This document shows, piece by piece, positions 33,531-45,983 of a stretch of DNA of 64,000 bases. The notes beneath the pieces were generated by a model. The model was not told where the DNA came from. It ran no database searches and saw only the letters and a program-made list of their open reading frames with translations. Numbering within the stretch: position 1 is the stretch's first letter; each line of letters opens with the position of its first letter. The position numbers and the translations under genes were made by a program. The stretch is from Fagopyrum homotropicum (Eukaryota; Streptophyta; Magnoliopsida; Caryophyllales; Polygonaceae): the NCBI GenBank assembly GCA_033239125.1, contig BSWB01000001.1, positions 113,144,916-113,208,915 on the forward strand, given 5' to 3'.

Positions 33531-33840
33531 TAATAACAAACGTGGATGTGAGCTTTCATCTTTTACGGGAAATATATGTATCAATCTTATCTTGAAATCT
33601 GGGGATTCGTCGAATCCGGCGTCGAGAGTGTAAGGGTTTTGATCATGACAAAACAAACGGCGTTGAGGGAGATTTAGAAATTCCATGGTTTTCTCACCGG
33701 ATGGTGCAAGGTATTCGATCAGAAGATTCGATTTAGAGACTTGTAGAGAGCAGTGCGGATGAGGCGACAGAAATGAGAGTGTAAGGAAATGAGTTGTAAT
33801 GAAAACCTAACTCTCCTTTTACCAACTCTATTGGTCAGAT
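33486..33840 (-). other. Possible captured exon (MEFLNLPQRR...), unassigned
   Basis: On the minus strand a GC-richer block has a leader-like run (CTCATCCGCACTGCTCTC) and an ATG at 33686 opening 66 codons (MEFLNLPQRRLFCHDQNPYT). I do not recognise it. It stands out from its AT-rich surroundings, so a gene fragment carried by the Helitron is possible. Confidence 0.35.
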
Positions 33841-34309
33841 TAAGGCAACCTAAAGGGCCGTCTGGGTTTTGTTTTTAATGGAATTTTTTTAATAAGTTTA
33901 GTTAGTGGGCCGAGTATGGTAGGTTTAATAAAACTAGATGTCGTAACCAATCTTTATATGACCTTATAAAATTTTGAAATGTTTATATATAGAAAATTTT
34001 TAATATATGTAATGTAGACTATATCTTAAAATATAGTTATTAAAACTGGAAATGAATTTTAATTTATTTTATTGTTATTAATAGTTGTAACATATTTTTT
34101 AATATATTTATTTATGTTGTATATTTATCATATATGTAATATATAATATTGTCAATGCTATTTATAAATTTTTATTTATTTATTTGACATTTATTTTTTG
34201 GATAGGTTTTATGATATGGATTCATCTACCGTGAAAGCGAATCGACTTTATCGCATGTCAGTCTTGAAAAATAAAAGAAATTGGGTCGACTACGACGTCC
34301 TTTTTAAAT

Positions 34310-34390
34310 CAAGATGTAAAATACTCTTATACATTACAATATCCACGTATATACATATATATATTTTCAATACCCGTACAAAACACGGGT
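34310..34390 (+). repeat. Second, degenerate Helitron 3'-end copy
   Basis: AAAATACTCTTATACATTA...TTTTCAATACCCGTACAAAAC then ACGGGT repeats the sequence before the 34581 end about 190 bp upstream, but lacks the CTAG terminus (it reads CTATAGG). A partial duplication of a Helitron end or an older truncated copy. Confidence 0.6.
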
Positions 34391-34581
34391 CTATAGGTCT
34401 CATGTTGTTGTTATGTTATTCCTTATACATAATCATATCATTGGACAAATTGTTATATTTTCTGTTAATTACAAGTCAGCATGACATAAAATGTATTATC
34501 CATTTAGTTTTAACAAATAAAATACTCTTATACATTATATATTTTTTTCAATACCCGTGCAAGGCACGGGTACTAAACTAG

Positions 34582-35125
34582 TTCAATAACTAAACACAGA
34601 TTCTATATTCAGAAAATTATTTTAATTCAATAATTTTTATAATTTTTTAAAAATTCAAAATGATTCATATCTTCTTTAATAACTGAATATCCATTAAATT
34701 CAATTTTATTTTATCTAAAAATTTACTTGGATAACAATATTTAAATAATTTTTTATTATTAATTACGTAACAATTTAAATTCAAAAGTTTAACAAACCTA
34801 ATCATTTCACCTAAATATATATGGTTAAAATATTTGAGAATAGGGAATCATAAGTATTTCTTTTTACAATATTTGAGAATAGGGAATCATTTTTTAGATT
34901 TTTTTTGAAAAAGAAAAAATATTTATTTTGTCTATAATATTTAATAAAATAATGCGTTTTTACATGATATATTTTTTTTATTACATGATTATTTATGTAA
35001 CATGTTTTAATATCTATTATTAAATTAAACTTAAATTATCATTGCATAATAGTAACATAACCTAAAGATATATGGTTAAAATATTTTTTTAAACAATCCC
35101 GCACAATGTGCGGGTATTACACTAG
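34582..35125 (+). mobile_element. Helitron 3' segment ending in CTAG, 5' end unresolved
   Basis: At 35098-35114 a perfect 7-bp hairpin CCCGCAC-AAT-GTGCGGG is followed by TATTACACTAG and T, a textbook Helitron 3' terminus. Where its 5' terminus lies is not clear. The interior is AT-rich without genes. The start given is only the edge of the previous terminus. Confidence 0.55.
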
Positions 35126-35127
35126 TA

Positions 35128-35538
35128 TCTTACTAAAACATAACCCATCGTCCACATGTCGCGTGCTAAGGCTAGCTACGTCACCTTTTTTCCTATTTAT
35201 TTACAATATTGCCATAAGATATTTATGGATTTGCCAAAATATCTTTCATAATAAAAAAAAAATCATTAAAACTAATAAACAGTAAGCAAGCCAAATTATT
35301 TTTAATCTAATAAATTATTATGCCACATCATTTTTACTCAAATATTAATTAAAACAAAAACATAATAAAAACACATCTAGATTTTGTTTTTATAATTTTC
35401 AAAAATTAATGTAGGCACATTTTAATTTACGAAATTAAATTTTGAATTAATTTTATAATTTCGAATTTTATATATTATATTTTGTTTTCTTAATTTAAAT
35501 TTTTGAAAACTTTGTTTTAATTGATTTTTTAAGTTTAA

Positions 35539-35569
<31 letters not shown>

Positions 35570-35607
35570 CTAGACAAAACCCGCCCAAGGTGCGGACAAT
35601 GAACTAG
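35128..35607 (+). mobile_element. Small non-autonomous Helitron, 480 bp
   Basis: 5' end A|TCTTACTAAAACATAACCC with CCACATGTC at about position 25, close to the 5' end of the 50743-52153 Helitron. 3' end: hairpin CCGCCC-AAG-GTGCGG (one mismatch) then ACAATGAACTAG|T. It starts two bases after the 3' terminus of the preceding Helitron. No coding. A (TA)n tract lies near 35545-35570. Confidence 0.8.
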
Positions 35608-36279
35608 TTTAGTTTTAAAACCAACTGTTCATATTGTTAAATGTAAGCAATAAAAGAGTTCTCATGAGAACCGCACACTTTATTCACTTGTTTGATTGTA
35701 TTTAAGATAAACAAAAATTAAATAAAAATGAATCTACTTGATATATGGATCCATATTCATTAAATGAATAAAATCATGTGTTTGAAGTGAATGATTTAGA
35801 ACAGGCTTTGCATTCCAAAGAGGAGGGTGGTCTTGGTTTCAAGGAGATTCTCTCCTGAAACAAAGCATGTCTTGCAAAGCTTTTTCTCGAACTGGACTCT
35901 ACCAACCACCATCATAGCCTTTGGGTTGACTGGGTTAATGCTCACATTCTAAAGGGACAGTCTATCAACGCTAGCTTCAAATTTAGCTTTGCTTGGAACC
36001 AGATCTTCAAAGTCAGAGACGATGTTACTGCTACCATGAGTGGCTCTTCCTTCAACACAAATACCCTAAACACTCTTGGTAAATACTCAACTTCTACAGC
36101 TTATGAGCTCTGCTGGAAGCCCCCCCCCCTAGTACTCCCTACCGCTTTGGTACGATTTGGAACAGGCTTTGCATTCCAAAATGCAGCTTCATCGCTTGGA
36201 TCTCAAGCCATAATCGGTTGCCAACTCTTTCAAAGCTCTTCGAGTGGAACATTATCCAGGCCAATACCTGTCATCTCTG

Positions 36280-38779
36280 TGTAGAACCAAAAATTTTAAG
36301 TTTCCGGTAAAGTAAAATTAAACAAAGTCCGATGAGACCATCGTAATTAAATAAATAAGTAAGGTAAAACGAGTTTAATTCTATCATTTTATGTGACCTA
36401 GATGCACATAAAATGATAAATTAAATGACCAAAAATAATTTTATGTTGATAAAATAAAAATAATTATAATTTATAAATACGGAATTTAATTCCGTATTAT
36501 ATAAATTTTCCGCACAAAAATTTAACGGGTTATGAGATCCGCTTAATATATGGGCCAACCAGCAGCCCACTTTCCTAAGCCCATTTTTAAAACTTAATTA
36601 AAATTATTAAATTAATTCTAACCCTAACCCCTCTTAACCTAATCCGCTAATTACCTCCCTCTTAATCTACCCTAATTGCCGCTTGTGCTGATTACCCTCG
36701 CCAACTGCACATCGCATCTTCACAGCCGCTTCTCTCTGCTTGGACGGACGAAAGGACGACCACCAGCCGCCGGACTGCGCCTTCACCGAACCGCCAGTGT
36801 CGCCGCCACCTCCGACCGCAGTCGCCACCGCAAGCCTGCGCCGCCCCAGTCGAGTCTGGTAAGGTTCTGGCCCCTCTTTTCCTCCGTCCTCCTTCTCCCG
36901 TGCCCTTCCTGTTTCGAACCAAAACCCGGCCTAACCTTGACATCGTGCAGCCGCTGCGAGACGCCTGCGAGCCTCCGTCGCCACTGCTGCCAGCCACCGT
37001 CCACGCCGCCGAGCCTCCGCCGTCCGCCTCAGACCGGTAAGTGCGCTGGCCTTCTTTCCGCCTTCCTTCTGTCGCTTTGTGATATCCGCCTCACTGCAGC
37101 CTACGATTTACAGCAGTGCTACGAACCAGCCGGACCCTTCCGCCAGTGAAACGCCGCACCTCGCTGCACCGGGACCAGAGTAGCATTCCTCCGGCGTTTA
37201 GGTTAGTCCGAATTAGTACACTGCTGAGCATATAGATCGAAAGAGAAGAATAAAGGACTGCTGCATATCTTTGTGAACAATGGAAATTTTGGCTGCTGTA
37301 AATTTAATTTAATTCCTTCAACTTTTAGGTTATGAACAGCCCATCTTGTCGATCAATTATAAAACGTTCGGATAAAGATCCACCGTTGAATTTTGGATAT
37401 GTTGTAAACGGATATATGTAGTTTAGCATATTAAAATTTGGGGCGGAATGAACGGTCGGATTGAAAGTTATGAGCTCCCGAAGTTAGGTAGTTGAGCAGT
37501 TTTGGTAAACTTAAAAATTGGCTAAGTATAGGAAAGTAGAATGAAGAACCGACTTTGGGAATTATTATAAAAATATCGGCTGAACAGTTTGGAGTTTTTC
37601 TTTCTTCTAAGGTTAGATAGAACCTCATAGATGATCTAGAGATTTAATTCGGAAAATTTATAAGCTGTTAAGAATTTTATATTTAGAGCCGAAGTTAAAC
37701 CTTTTTCGATCCTTCCGGAAAATAGAAACATAGGAAAATGTCAGTTTCGAACCAAATAAAATTCTAAGAATTAGGATAGAATTTTAGAACTTCAAATAGG
37801 AGTTGGGACATAAATTTTAGGGTTTTCGAGAAAATCGGAACCAAGGGTAAAATGGTCATTTTACCCTAAAACTAATACTGTAACTAGTACGTCTTAATAC
37901 TTTTTTGATCTTAGAAGTTTAGACTTCTATCTACGTGAAAGTGTGCTAATACACTTATCGCCTTTGACAGGCAACTGAGTGGGTACAATTTACAGAGCGA
38001 GTGGTTATTAAAGAGTCGAGCGTTATAACAGGTAAGTCCTTTGGGCTTACTTAGCTGACTGCTAAATATGAGTATATATGATGATGGTGGTGTGTGATTG
38101 ACATGTTAGAGAGATAGGTTGTGATATATAAATACCGACCTGTATTTTGGCCTAAGAGTAACGGGCGGTGGCATTCCGCTCAGTAGCTCGCGGGGCGCTG
38201 GGGGTTTCTTTCGGGACTAGTCCACACATGGTTTGTAGTGATGCTACCAAAGGAAGTCAGCTAGACCTACACCAGTTGGATAAGGATCGGAGGCGAGAAC
38301 TAATAATAGTTCTCGTGCCACAACTTAAATTGAATAATGTGAATCACTTAAATAATAGATAATAATTGGTTGAGTGCCAGCATGATGTTTGTTTTTTTTT
38401 TGTTTCTGCTTGTGTTTGTGCTGTTATCATTTTTGCTTATATTTGGATAGTTAGCTAACGGTTTATCCGTGTTGTAGATCTGTAGAGATAGACAGTTGCA
38501 GAAAGATCCGGAACGGATGGTCAGCCGGGTCCACGTACTCATTAGATGGGGACGGGGGAGTCTTCCATACGTCATGCATGTTATGTATCTTTATATATGT
38601 TTGTAAGGCTGTCACATGTGTACGTTTATACATTAAAAATATTATGTTTTAGAAATTGTTTTAAATACGTTTGTGCCTTGTTGTAAGATCCAAGTAATGT
38701 TGTTGTTAAACCAAGGTCGGGACCCATTTTGAGGTCCTAACCAGTAACTCCCCGAGTTCCGAGAATTTGGGGTGTTACA
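36280..38779 (+). repeat. 5' LTR of the chromovirus
   Basis: TGTAGAACC...GGGGTGTTACA. The segment 36676-37149 is GC-rich and open for 157 codons (MPLVLITLANC...), identical in kind in the 3' LTR at 43881-44354. It includes donor-like GGTAAG sites and is more likely leader sequence than a protein. Confidence 0.92.
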
Positions 38780-38782
38780 ACA

Positions 38783-38796
38783 TGGTATCAGAGCTC
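38783..38796 (+). other. Primer binding site, tRNA-iMet type
   Basis: TGGTATCAGAGCTC three bases after the 5' LTR, the standard initiator-Met primer complement. Confidence 0.9.
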
Positions 38797-38799
38797 TGG

Positions 38800-40480
38800 G
38801 TTGGCAACAATGGCACTTGAAATCTTCCGAAAGACCGAATATTTAAAATAACTAGAACCCGAAAGGGGTCTAAGATTTTCAAAACGGATTTCTGTTTTTA
38901 CACACGTGCATAGTCGGGTTGTTGGGTTAGTAGTACGTCGGACCACCATCGTTCTCCGTGGATCTCTGCAGCTTGGAACGATAGGTGAGTTAGTATATAG
39001 ACTTATATCGATAGGTTTTAGTGTAAATTATATATCTGTGTGTGTGTAGTATGCTAGTATCCTAAAGGATATCTTGTATTCTTTAGTTGTGATATCATGA
39101 AGCGATTAGCGCCTCATGATAAATCGGTAACGAGTTTGAAGAGTTTTCCACACGAGATAAGGGATTCAGACCAAGATTTAGTATGATACTCTGATGGACG
39201 TCCTGGTGACTTATAAATCATCCGAAGGACGGGTGGGCAAGGCAGTAAAGATGTTTAGAAAATTTTTACCGCCAGTACAACCGGATGAGAAAGAAGTTCC
39301 CGAGTCAGCTTAGAAAGAAGAAATTGAGAATCATGCAAGGAGCTCTGTCGTACGAAGTCGAGAGATGAATTAGAAGAACCATGCAAGAGACGACGAGAGC
39401 GTAGAATGGAGATAAAAATGGAGAAACAAGAATCATATAGAACGGAGTACAACCAAGAATTTCGGTGTAAAGGACGTGACTATCAAGACGGACGCCGCCA
39501 GAAGCAAGCATGGACATGAGAGTACAAAGAAGATAGAGTGTCGACCCAGTTATGAGAGGTTAAAAGGTACAAAGATAAAGAGTGAGTTTGATGATGAGAA
39601 ATAAATCCTGTAACCATGGAAGCATGTGGAGTCCTTCAAGGATATGAGAGTTTTGAATGAAAGTCCGACATAAGTATCCAAGAAACTAGAAGTCTAAAAT
39701 TGAGACAACGAATTTTTATAAAGGCGACATGATCAAGACGACACTAAACAAGGGGAAGAATGTGGAAAAGTGATTTGGTGGACTCAAGGGTCCGCAATAA
39801 TTTCTCAATTACAAAGAGATTTAAGTTACCAACACTAACGGTTCATACCAGAGAACCGCAAACAGATGATGACTAAAGTAAGGAGAATCGCGAAGACACG
39901 CTTACAAGCTAATGTGGAAGACTTGATGAACTCATTGGTGACAGATGAATACTAGGACTAGACTCAGAAGAGTATAGTGACCTCATAAGAGAACAAGAGA
40001 AGTGCAGACTGTGGAGGAAACTAAAAGAGTATTAACAAAGAAACTAGAGGAGATAGATGTTGACCAAGTCTATCAAACCTCAAAAGAGATAGAAGAACAA
40101 TAAGTCTGTGATTTTATGGAAGGTCAACTACATACCAGTCAGTAATAATTGAGACATAACACGTGCGGGTCTACCAGTGGTACTGGTTATCAGATAAGGA
40201 GGATAACTATAGAATGATGAACGAATTTTATAGACGTCTAGAGGACCCTTCAAGAGATCAACAACGACAAATGTGAAGCTAAATCGATCCGCGTGCTAGC
40301 ACCTTAATAATAACATGAAGACCAAGGGAAGCGTGTGAAGAATTTACTGCCTACTGGCTAGGAAAAGGGTGCATATCACAGTTAGTACGGATGGATTATA
40401 AAAGAAGAACTAGAGGAGTAAGAAGAAGTAGATAATTTTGATCAGATCCTACGTCAGACCAGATAGAAGTTACTTAGCAT
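38800..40480 (+). pseudogene. Decayed gag/protease region of the chromovirus
   Basis: About 1.7 kb where gag and protease are expected. It is purine-rich on the plus strand and full of stops in all frames; I could not find a gag domain, zinc knuckle or protease DSG. It is either much rearranged or replaced, in contrast to the well-conserved pol that follows. Confidence 0.55.
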
Positions 40481-43266
40481 TCCACACAAATAGAGTTGCT
40501 TGAGTTGGGGAAGCAGTTAGAGGAGTTAGCAGAGAAGGGCTTTATATGTTCTGGTGTTTCTCTCTGGGGCACACAGTATTATTTGTGAGGAAGAAGGATG
40601 GATCGATGAGGCTGTGTATTGATTACCGGGAGTTGAACAAGGTCACCATCAAGAATAAGTATCCACTGCCTCGCATAGATGATCTGCTGGACCAGCTGCA
40701 TGGAGTGTTAGTGTTCTCAAGGATGGATTTGAGATCGGGTTATGACCAGCTGAGAGTGAGAGACCAGGACATACCTAAGGCGGCCTTCCGGACTAGGTAT
40801 GGCCTCTATGAGTTGTAGTGATGCCATTCGGGCTCACTAATGTGCCAGTAGTATTTATGGAGTTGATGAATAGGATTTTCATCGACTTCTTAGACCAGTT
40901 TGCAGTGGTCTTCATTGACAACATTCTAGTTTACTCTAGAAGCGAGAGGAGCATGCCGGACACTTGAGGACAGTGTTACAGATTCTACAGGATAGCCAGC
41001 TATACGCTAAACTATCCAAGTGTGAGCTCTGGATGTCAGAGGTGGCCTTCCTAGGCCATGTAGTGACTGCTGAGGGGATTAAGGTCGACCCGGCGAAGAT
41101 TGAGTCAGTGTCGTCATGGCAACCTCCGAAGAATGTTAAGGGGGTTCGCAGCTTCCTTGAATTGGCACGTTATTACCGTCGGTTTGTGGAAGGGTTTTTC
41201 CTGATCGCCCGACCACTTACTTCTCTCCTAAGGAAGACTACTCGGTTCGTCTGGTCTGAGCCGTGTCAGCAGAGTTTTGATGAGCTGAAGAGTAGATTGA
41301 CATCTGCTCCGATCTTAGCACAGCCTGAGGGTACAGAGGACTTTGTAGTGTACAGTGACGCATCCAAGCTGGGCTTGGGGTGTGTCTTGATGCAGAGGGG
41401 TAAGGTTATAGCATATGCGTCTCGACAACTGAAGAAGTATGAAGAGAACTACCCCACTCATGACCTGGAGTTAGCAGCAGTAGTGCACGCTCTTAAGATC
41501 TGGCGTCATTATCTCTATGGAGCGACCTGTCAGATCTTCACAGACCATAAGAGTCTGAAGTACATATTCACTCAGCGGGAGTTGAATAACCGCCAGAGGC
41601 GGTGGCTAGAGTTGATCAAGGATTTTGACCTTGAGATTCTTTACCACCCCGGAAAGGCGAATGTAGTTGCCGACGCTTTGAGTCGGAAGACGCCTCAGGA
41701 GAAGGCGATAGCTCGGTTGACAGTACAGCCACAGTTACAGAGAGACTTAGCTTGGTTGGAGATAGAGATCCAGTTCCCCGATACAGCTCATCAGTTAGCC
41801 ACCTTAGAGTTACTTCCTGACCTGTTGGGTGAGATCCGACAGAAGCGGGAGACCTGTCCGATGTTGACCCGGATCCGAGACCGGATGTCACGAGATGAGG
41901 CACCTCAGTTCACTATTGGTGCCGATGGAGTGATGAGACGACAGGACCGTGTCTGTGTGCCATCAGACCGTGAGCTGAGGCAGAGGATACTAGGTGAGGC
42001 TCATACTACCCCTTACTCCGTACATCCAGGAGCGAGTAAGATGTATAAGGACGTGAGACGTTCCTTCTGGTGGGGTGGTTTGAAGCCTGATGTGGCCCGA
42101 TATGTAGCCCAGTGTGCGACCTGTCAGCAGGTCAAGATCGAGCATCGTAGATCCGGAAGAGAGTTACACCCACTTCCAGTACCACATTGGAAGTGGGAAG
42201 ACATTTCTATGGATTTCGTCACTGGATTGAGGCTCAGCAGAGGTTTTGATGCCATTTGGGTAGTAGTAGACCGTTTGACGAAGACCGCACGTTTTATTCC
42301 GATTAAGGAAACGTGGCCGGTAAGTCGTCTAGCAGAGGAGTTCACCAGGCATATTGTGAGACTCCATGGAGTACCGAGGACTATCGTCTCCGACAGGGAT
42401 GGACGTTTTACCTCGAGGTTCTGGCAGCAGGTACATACGGCTCTGGGTACGATCTTCACTTTACCACTGCCTACCACCCACAGACAGACGGTCAGTCAGA
42501 GAGGACCATCCAGACCCTAGAGGACATGTTGCGGGCATGTGTGCTAGATTGGGGACAAGTATGGCCAGATCACCTCCCACTAGTAGAGTTTTCATATAAT
42601 AACAGCTGGCATGCGTCTATTGTGATGGCACCTTATGAGGCTTGTTAAGGGCGGAGATGTCGTACACCGCTATGTTGGGATGAGCCTAGCAAGGCTGATG
42701 GAGTAGTACCAGATCAGATACAGAACGACATCGCCCGGATTGCCTTAGTCCGGGAGAGGATGTTAGCAGCTCAGAGTCGTCAGAAGTCATACGCCGACAA
42801 AAGGCGTCGACCTTTGGAGTTTAGAGTAGGTGCACAGGTGTGGGTGAGAGTGTCACCTACGAGGGGAGTTAGACGTTTCGGCATTAAGGGGAAGCTGAGT
42901 CCCCGGTATGTCGGACCATTTGAGATTGTAGAGAGAGTCGGAGAGGTTGCCTATCGACTAGCACTGCCACCGAGACTAGAGGGAGTACACCCAGTTTTTC
43001 ATGTATCTCAGCTGCGAGAGTACATTCCGGATCCGAGACACGTCATTAGCCATGAGGATCTGACAGTTGAGCCTGACCATACATTTGTAGAGTACCCAGT
43101 AGCTGTCTTGGAGCGCAGTGCCAGACGTCTGCGATCCAAGGAGATACCTATGCTGAGGATCCAGTGGTCTAGGAGAGGAGCTGATGAGGCCACTTGGGAG
43201 ACTGAGGAGAGTATTAGACGTAACTATCCCGAGTTCTTCGCGGGGTTAGAGGTTATTTCTGGTTGA
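40481..43266 (+). pseudogene. Chromovirus pol: RT, RNase H, integrase, chromodomain (broken)
   Basis: RT starts near 40500 (LEELAEKGF, VRKKDGSMRLCIDYRELNKV). The active-site box reads FIDN at 40911-40922 where FIDD is expected. Frameshifts at about 40815 and 40960 split RT. From 40964 one frame carries RNase H (VVYSDASKLGLGCVL, FTDHKSLKYIF, VADALSRK) and integrase with an HHCC finger (HPGASKMY...CATCQQVK) and the first two catalytic aspartates (SMDFVTG, SDRDGRF). A 1-base loss near 42449 shifts the frame before the integrase glutamate (YHPQTDGQSERTIQTLE). A TAA at 42646 precedes the tail with VHPVFHVSQLR and a chromodomain (LRIQWSRRGADEATWE) ending at 43266. Confidence 0.92.
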
Positions 43267-43483
43267 CGAGTTAGTACTCGGATGTTGTGTTGTTTGACCT
43301 TCCAGGTTTCCATATTGTTTTGAGCGACTCTGTTTTTATTTTGTGATACTTGTTTGTTGATGCCTGAGTAGCTGCATGGTAGAAAACGGAATGTCGAGAA
43401 AACTAAAATATACCGAAAGAAATGTGCGAGTAAGGGTAAATAATTTAAGTTTCGGGACGAAACTTCTTTTAAGGGGGCACTGA
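43267..43483 (+). other. Chromovirus 3' leader and polypurine tract
   Basis: Ends TTCGGGACGAAACTTCTTTT then AAGGGGGCACTGA directly against the 3' LTR; the purine run at 43468-43476 is the likely plus-strand primer. Confidence 0.8.
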
Positions 43484-45983
43484 TGTAATAACCAAAAATT
43501 TTAAGTTTCCGGTAAAGTAAAATTAAACAAAGTCCGATGAGACCATCGTAATTAAATAAATAAGTAAGGTAAAACGAGTTTAGTTCTATCATTTTATGTG
43601 ACCTAGATGCACATAAAATGATAAATTAAATGACCAAAAATAATTTTACGTTGATAAAATAAAAATAATTATAATTTATAAATACGGAATTTAATTCCGT
43701 ATTATATAAATTTTCCGCACAAAAATTTAACGGGTTATGAGATCCGTTTAATATATGGGCCAACCAGCAGCCCACTTTCCTAAGCCCATTTTTAAAACTT
43801 AATTAAAATTATTAAATTAATTCTAACCCTAACCCCTCTTAACCTAATCCGCTAATTACCTCCCTCTTAATCTACCCTAATTGCCGCTTGTGCTGATTAC
43901 CCTCGCCAACTGCACATCGCATCTTCACAGCTGCTTCTCTCTGCTTGGACGGACGAAAGGACTACCACCAGCCGCCGGACTGCGCCTTCACCGAACCGCC
44001 AGTGTCGCCGCCACCTCCGACCGCAGTCGCCACCGCAAGCCTGCGCCGCCCCAGTCGAGTCTGGTAAGGTTCTGGCCCCTCTTTTCCTCCGTCCTCCTTC
44101 TCCCGTGCCCTTCCTGTTTCGAACCAAAACCCGGCCTCACCTTGACATCGTGCAGCCGCTGCGAGACGCCTGCGAGCCTCCGTCGCCACTGCTGCCAGCC
44201 ACCGTCCACGCCGCCGAGCCTCCGCCGTCCGCCTCAGACCGGTAAGTGCGCTGGCCTTCTTTCCGCCTTCCTTCTGTCGCTTTGTGATATCCGTCTCACT
44301 GCAGCCTACGATTTACAGCAGTGCTACGAACCAGCCGGACCCTTCCGCCAGTGAAACGCCGCACCTCGCTGCACCGGGACCAGAGTAGCATTCCTCCGGC
44401 GTTTAGGTTAGTCCGAATTAGTACACTGCTGAGCATATAGATCGAAAGAGAAGAATAAAGGACTGCTGCATATCTTTGTGAACAATGGAAATTTTGGCTG
44501 CTGTAAATTTAATTTAATTCCTTCAACTTTTAGGTTATGAACAGTCCATCTTGTCGATCAATTATAAAACGTTCGGATAAAGATCCACCGTTGAATTTTG
44601 GATATGTTGTAGACGGATATATGTAGTTGAGCATATTAAAATTTGGGGCGGAATGAACGGTCGGATTGAAAGTTATGAGCTCCCGAAGTTAGGTAGTTGA
44701 GCAGTTTTGGTAAACTTAAAAATTGGCTAAGTATAGGAAAGTAGAATGAAGAACCGACTTTGGGAATTATTATAAAAATATCGGCTGAACAGTTTGGAGT
44801 TTTTCTTTCTTCTATGGTTAGATAGAACCTCATAGATGATCTAGAGATTTAATTCGGAAAATTTATAAGCTGTTAAGAATTTTATATTTAGAGCCGAAGT
44901 TAAACCTTTTTCGATCCTTCCGGAAAATAGAAACATAGGAAAATGTCAGTTTCGAACCAAATAAAATTCTAAGAATTAGGATAGAATTTTAGAACTTCAA
45001 ATAGGAGTTGGGACATAAATTTTAGGGTTTTCGAGAAAATCGGAACCAAGGGTAAAATGGTCATTTTACCCTAAAACTAATACTGTAACTAGTACGTCTT
45101 AATACTTTTTTGATCTTAGAAGTTTAGACTTCTATCTACGTGAAAGTGTGCTAATACACTTATCGCCTTTGACAGGCAACTGAGTGGGTACAGTTTACAG
45201 AGCGAGTGGTTATTAAAGAGTCGAGCGTTATAACAGGTAAGTCCTTTGGGCTTACTTAGCTGACTGCTAAATATGAGTATAAATGATGATGGTGGTGTGT
45301 GATTGACATGTTAGAGAGATAGGTTGTGATATATAAATACCGACCTGTATTTTGGCCTAAGAGTAACGGGCGGTGGCATTCCGCTCAGTAGCTCGCGGGG
45401 CGCTGGGGGTTTCTTTCGGGACTAGTCCACACATGGTTTGTAGTGATGCTACCAAAGGAAGTCAGCTAGACCTACACCAGTTGGATAAGGATCGGAGGCG
45501 AGAACTAATAATAGTTCTCGTGCCACAACTTAAATTGAATAATGTGAATCACTTAAATAATAGATAATAATTGGTTGAGTGCCAGCATGATGTTTGTTTT
45601 TTTTTGTTTCTGCTTGTGTTTGTGCTGTTATCATTTTTGCTTATATTTGGATAGTTAGCTAACGGTTTATCCGTGTTGTAGATCTGTAGAGATAGACAGT
45701 TGCAGAAAGATCCGGAACGGATGGTCAGCCGGGTCCACGTACTCATTAGATGGGGACGGGGGAGTCTTCCATACGTCATGCATGTTATGTATCTTTATAT
45801 ATGTTTGTAAGGCTGTCACATGTGTACGTTTATACATTAAAAATATTATGCTTTAGAAATTGTTTTAAATACGTTTGTGCCTTGTTGTAAGATCCAAGTA
45901 ATGTTGTTGTTAAACCAAGGTCGGGACCCATTGTGAGGTCCTAACCAGTAACTCCCCGAGTTCCGAGAATTTGGGGTGTTACA
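43484..45983 (+). repeat. 3' LTR of the chromovirus
   Basis: TGTAATAACC...GGGGTGTTACA, 2500 bp, followed by the TSD CTCTG. Near-identical to the 5' copy. Confidence 0.92.

Larger units (their letters stand above)
29466..34581 (+). mobile_element. Putative non-autonomous Helitron
   Basis: It begins A|TCTATATACTAAAGTAGAG at 29466, a plant Helitron-type 5' end, and reaches a 3' end at 34581: an 8-bp hairpin ACCCGTGC-AAG-GCACGGGT (34553-34571), then ACTAAACTAG and a T. No Rep/helicase is encoded. Pairing these two termini is inference; 3' ends at 35125 and 34390 are alternatives, and the span may be a composite. The content is AT-rich with internal repeats. Confidence 0.5.
36280..45983 (+). mobile_element. 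Ty3/gypsy chromovirus (Tekay/Del-like), TSD CTCTG
   Basis: Two LTRs of 2500 bp each (36280-38779, 43484-45983), CTCTG at 36275-36279 and 45984-45988, a tRNA-iMet PBS, pol in the order RT-RNase H-integrase, and a C-terminal chromodomain. I counted fewer than 20 LTR differences by eye, so the insertion is recent. Yet gag is not readable and pol has at least three frameshifts, a stop and an RT active-site change. Tekay/Del affinity is inferred from the chromodomain, the VHPVFHVSQLREYIPDP block and long LTRs. Confidence 0.93.

Noticed and set aside
36676..37149. 157-codon ORF (MPLVLITLANC...) present in both chromovirus LTRs
   Set aside because: It lies wholly in the GC-rich LTR leader, is in both LTRs because they are copies, has no domain, and the opposite strand is equally open.
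42313..42648. Independent 111-codon gene in the chromovirus
   Set aside because: It is the continuation of integrase after a one-base loss near 42449.
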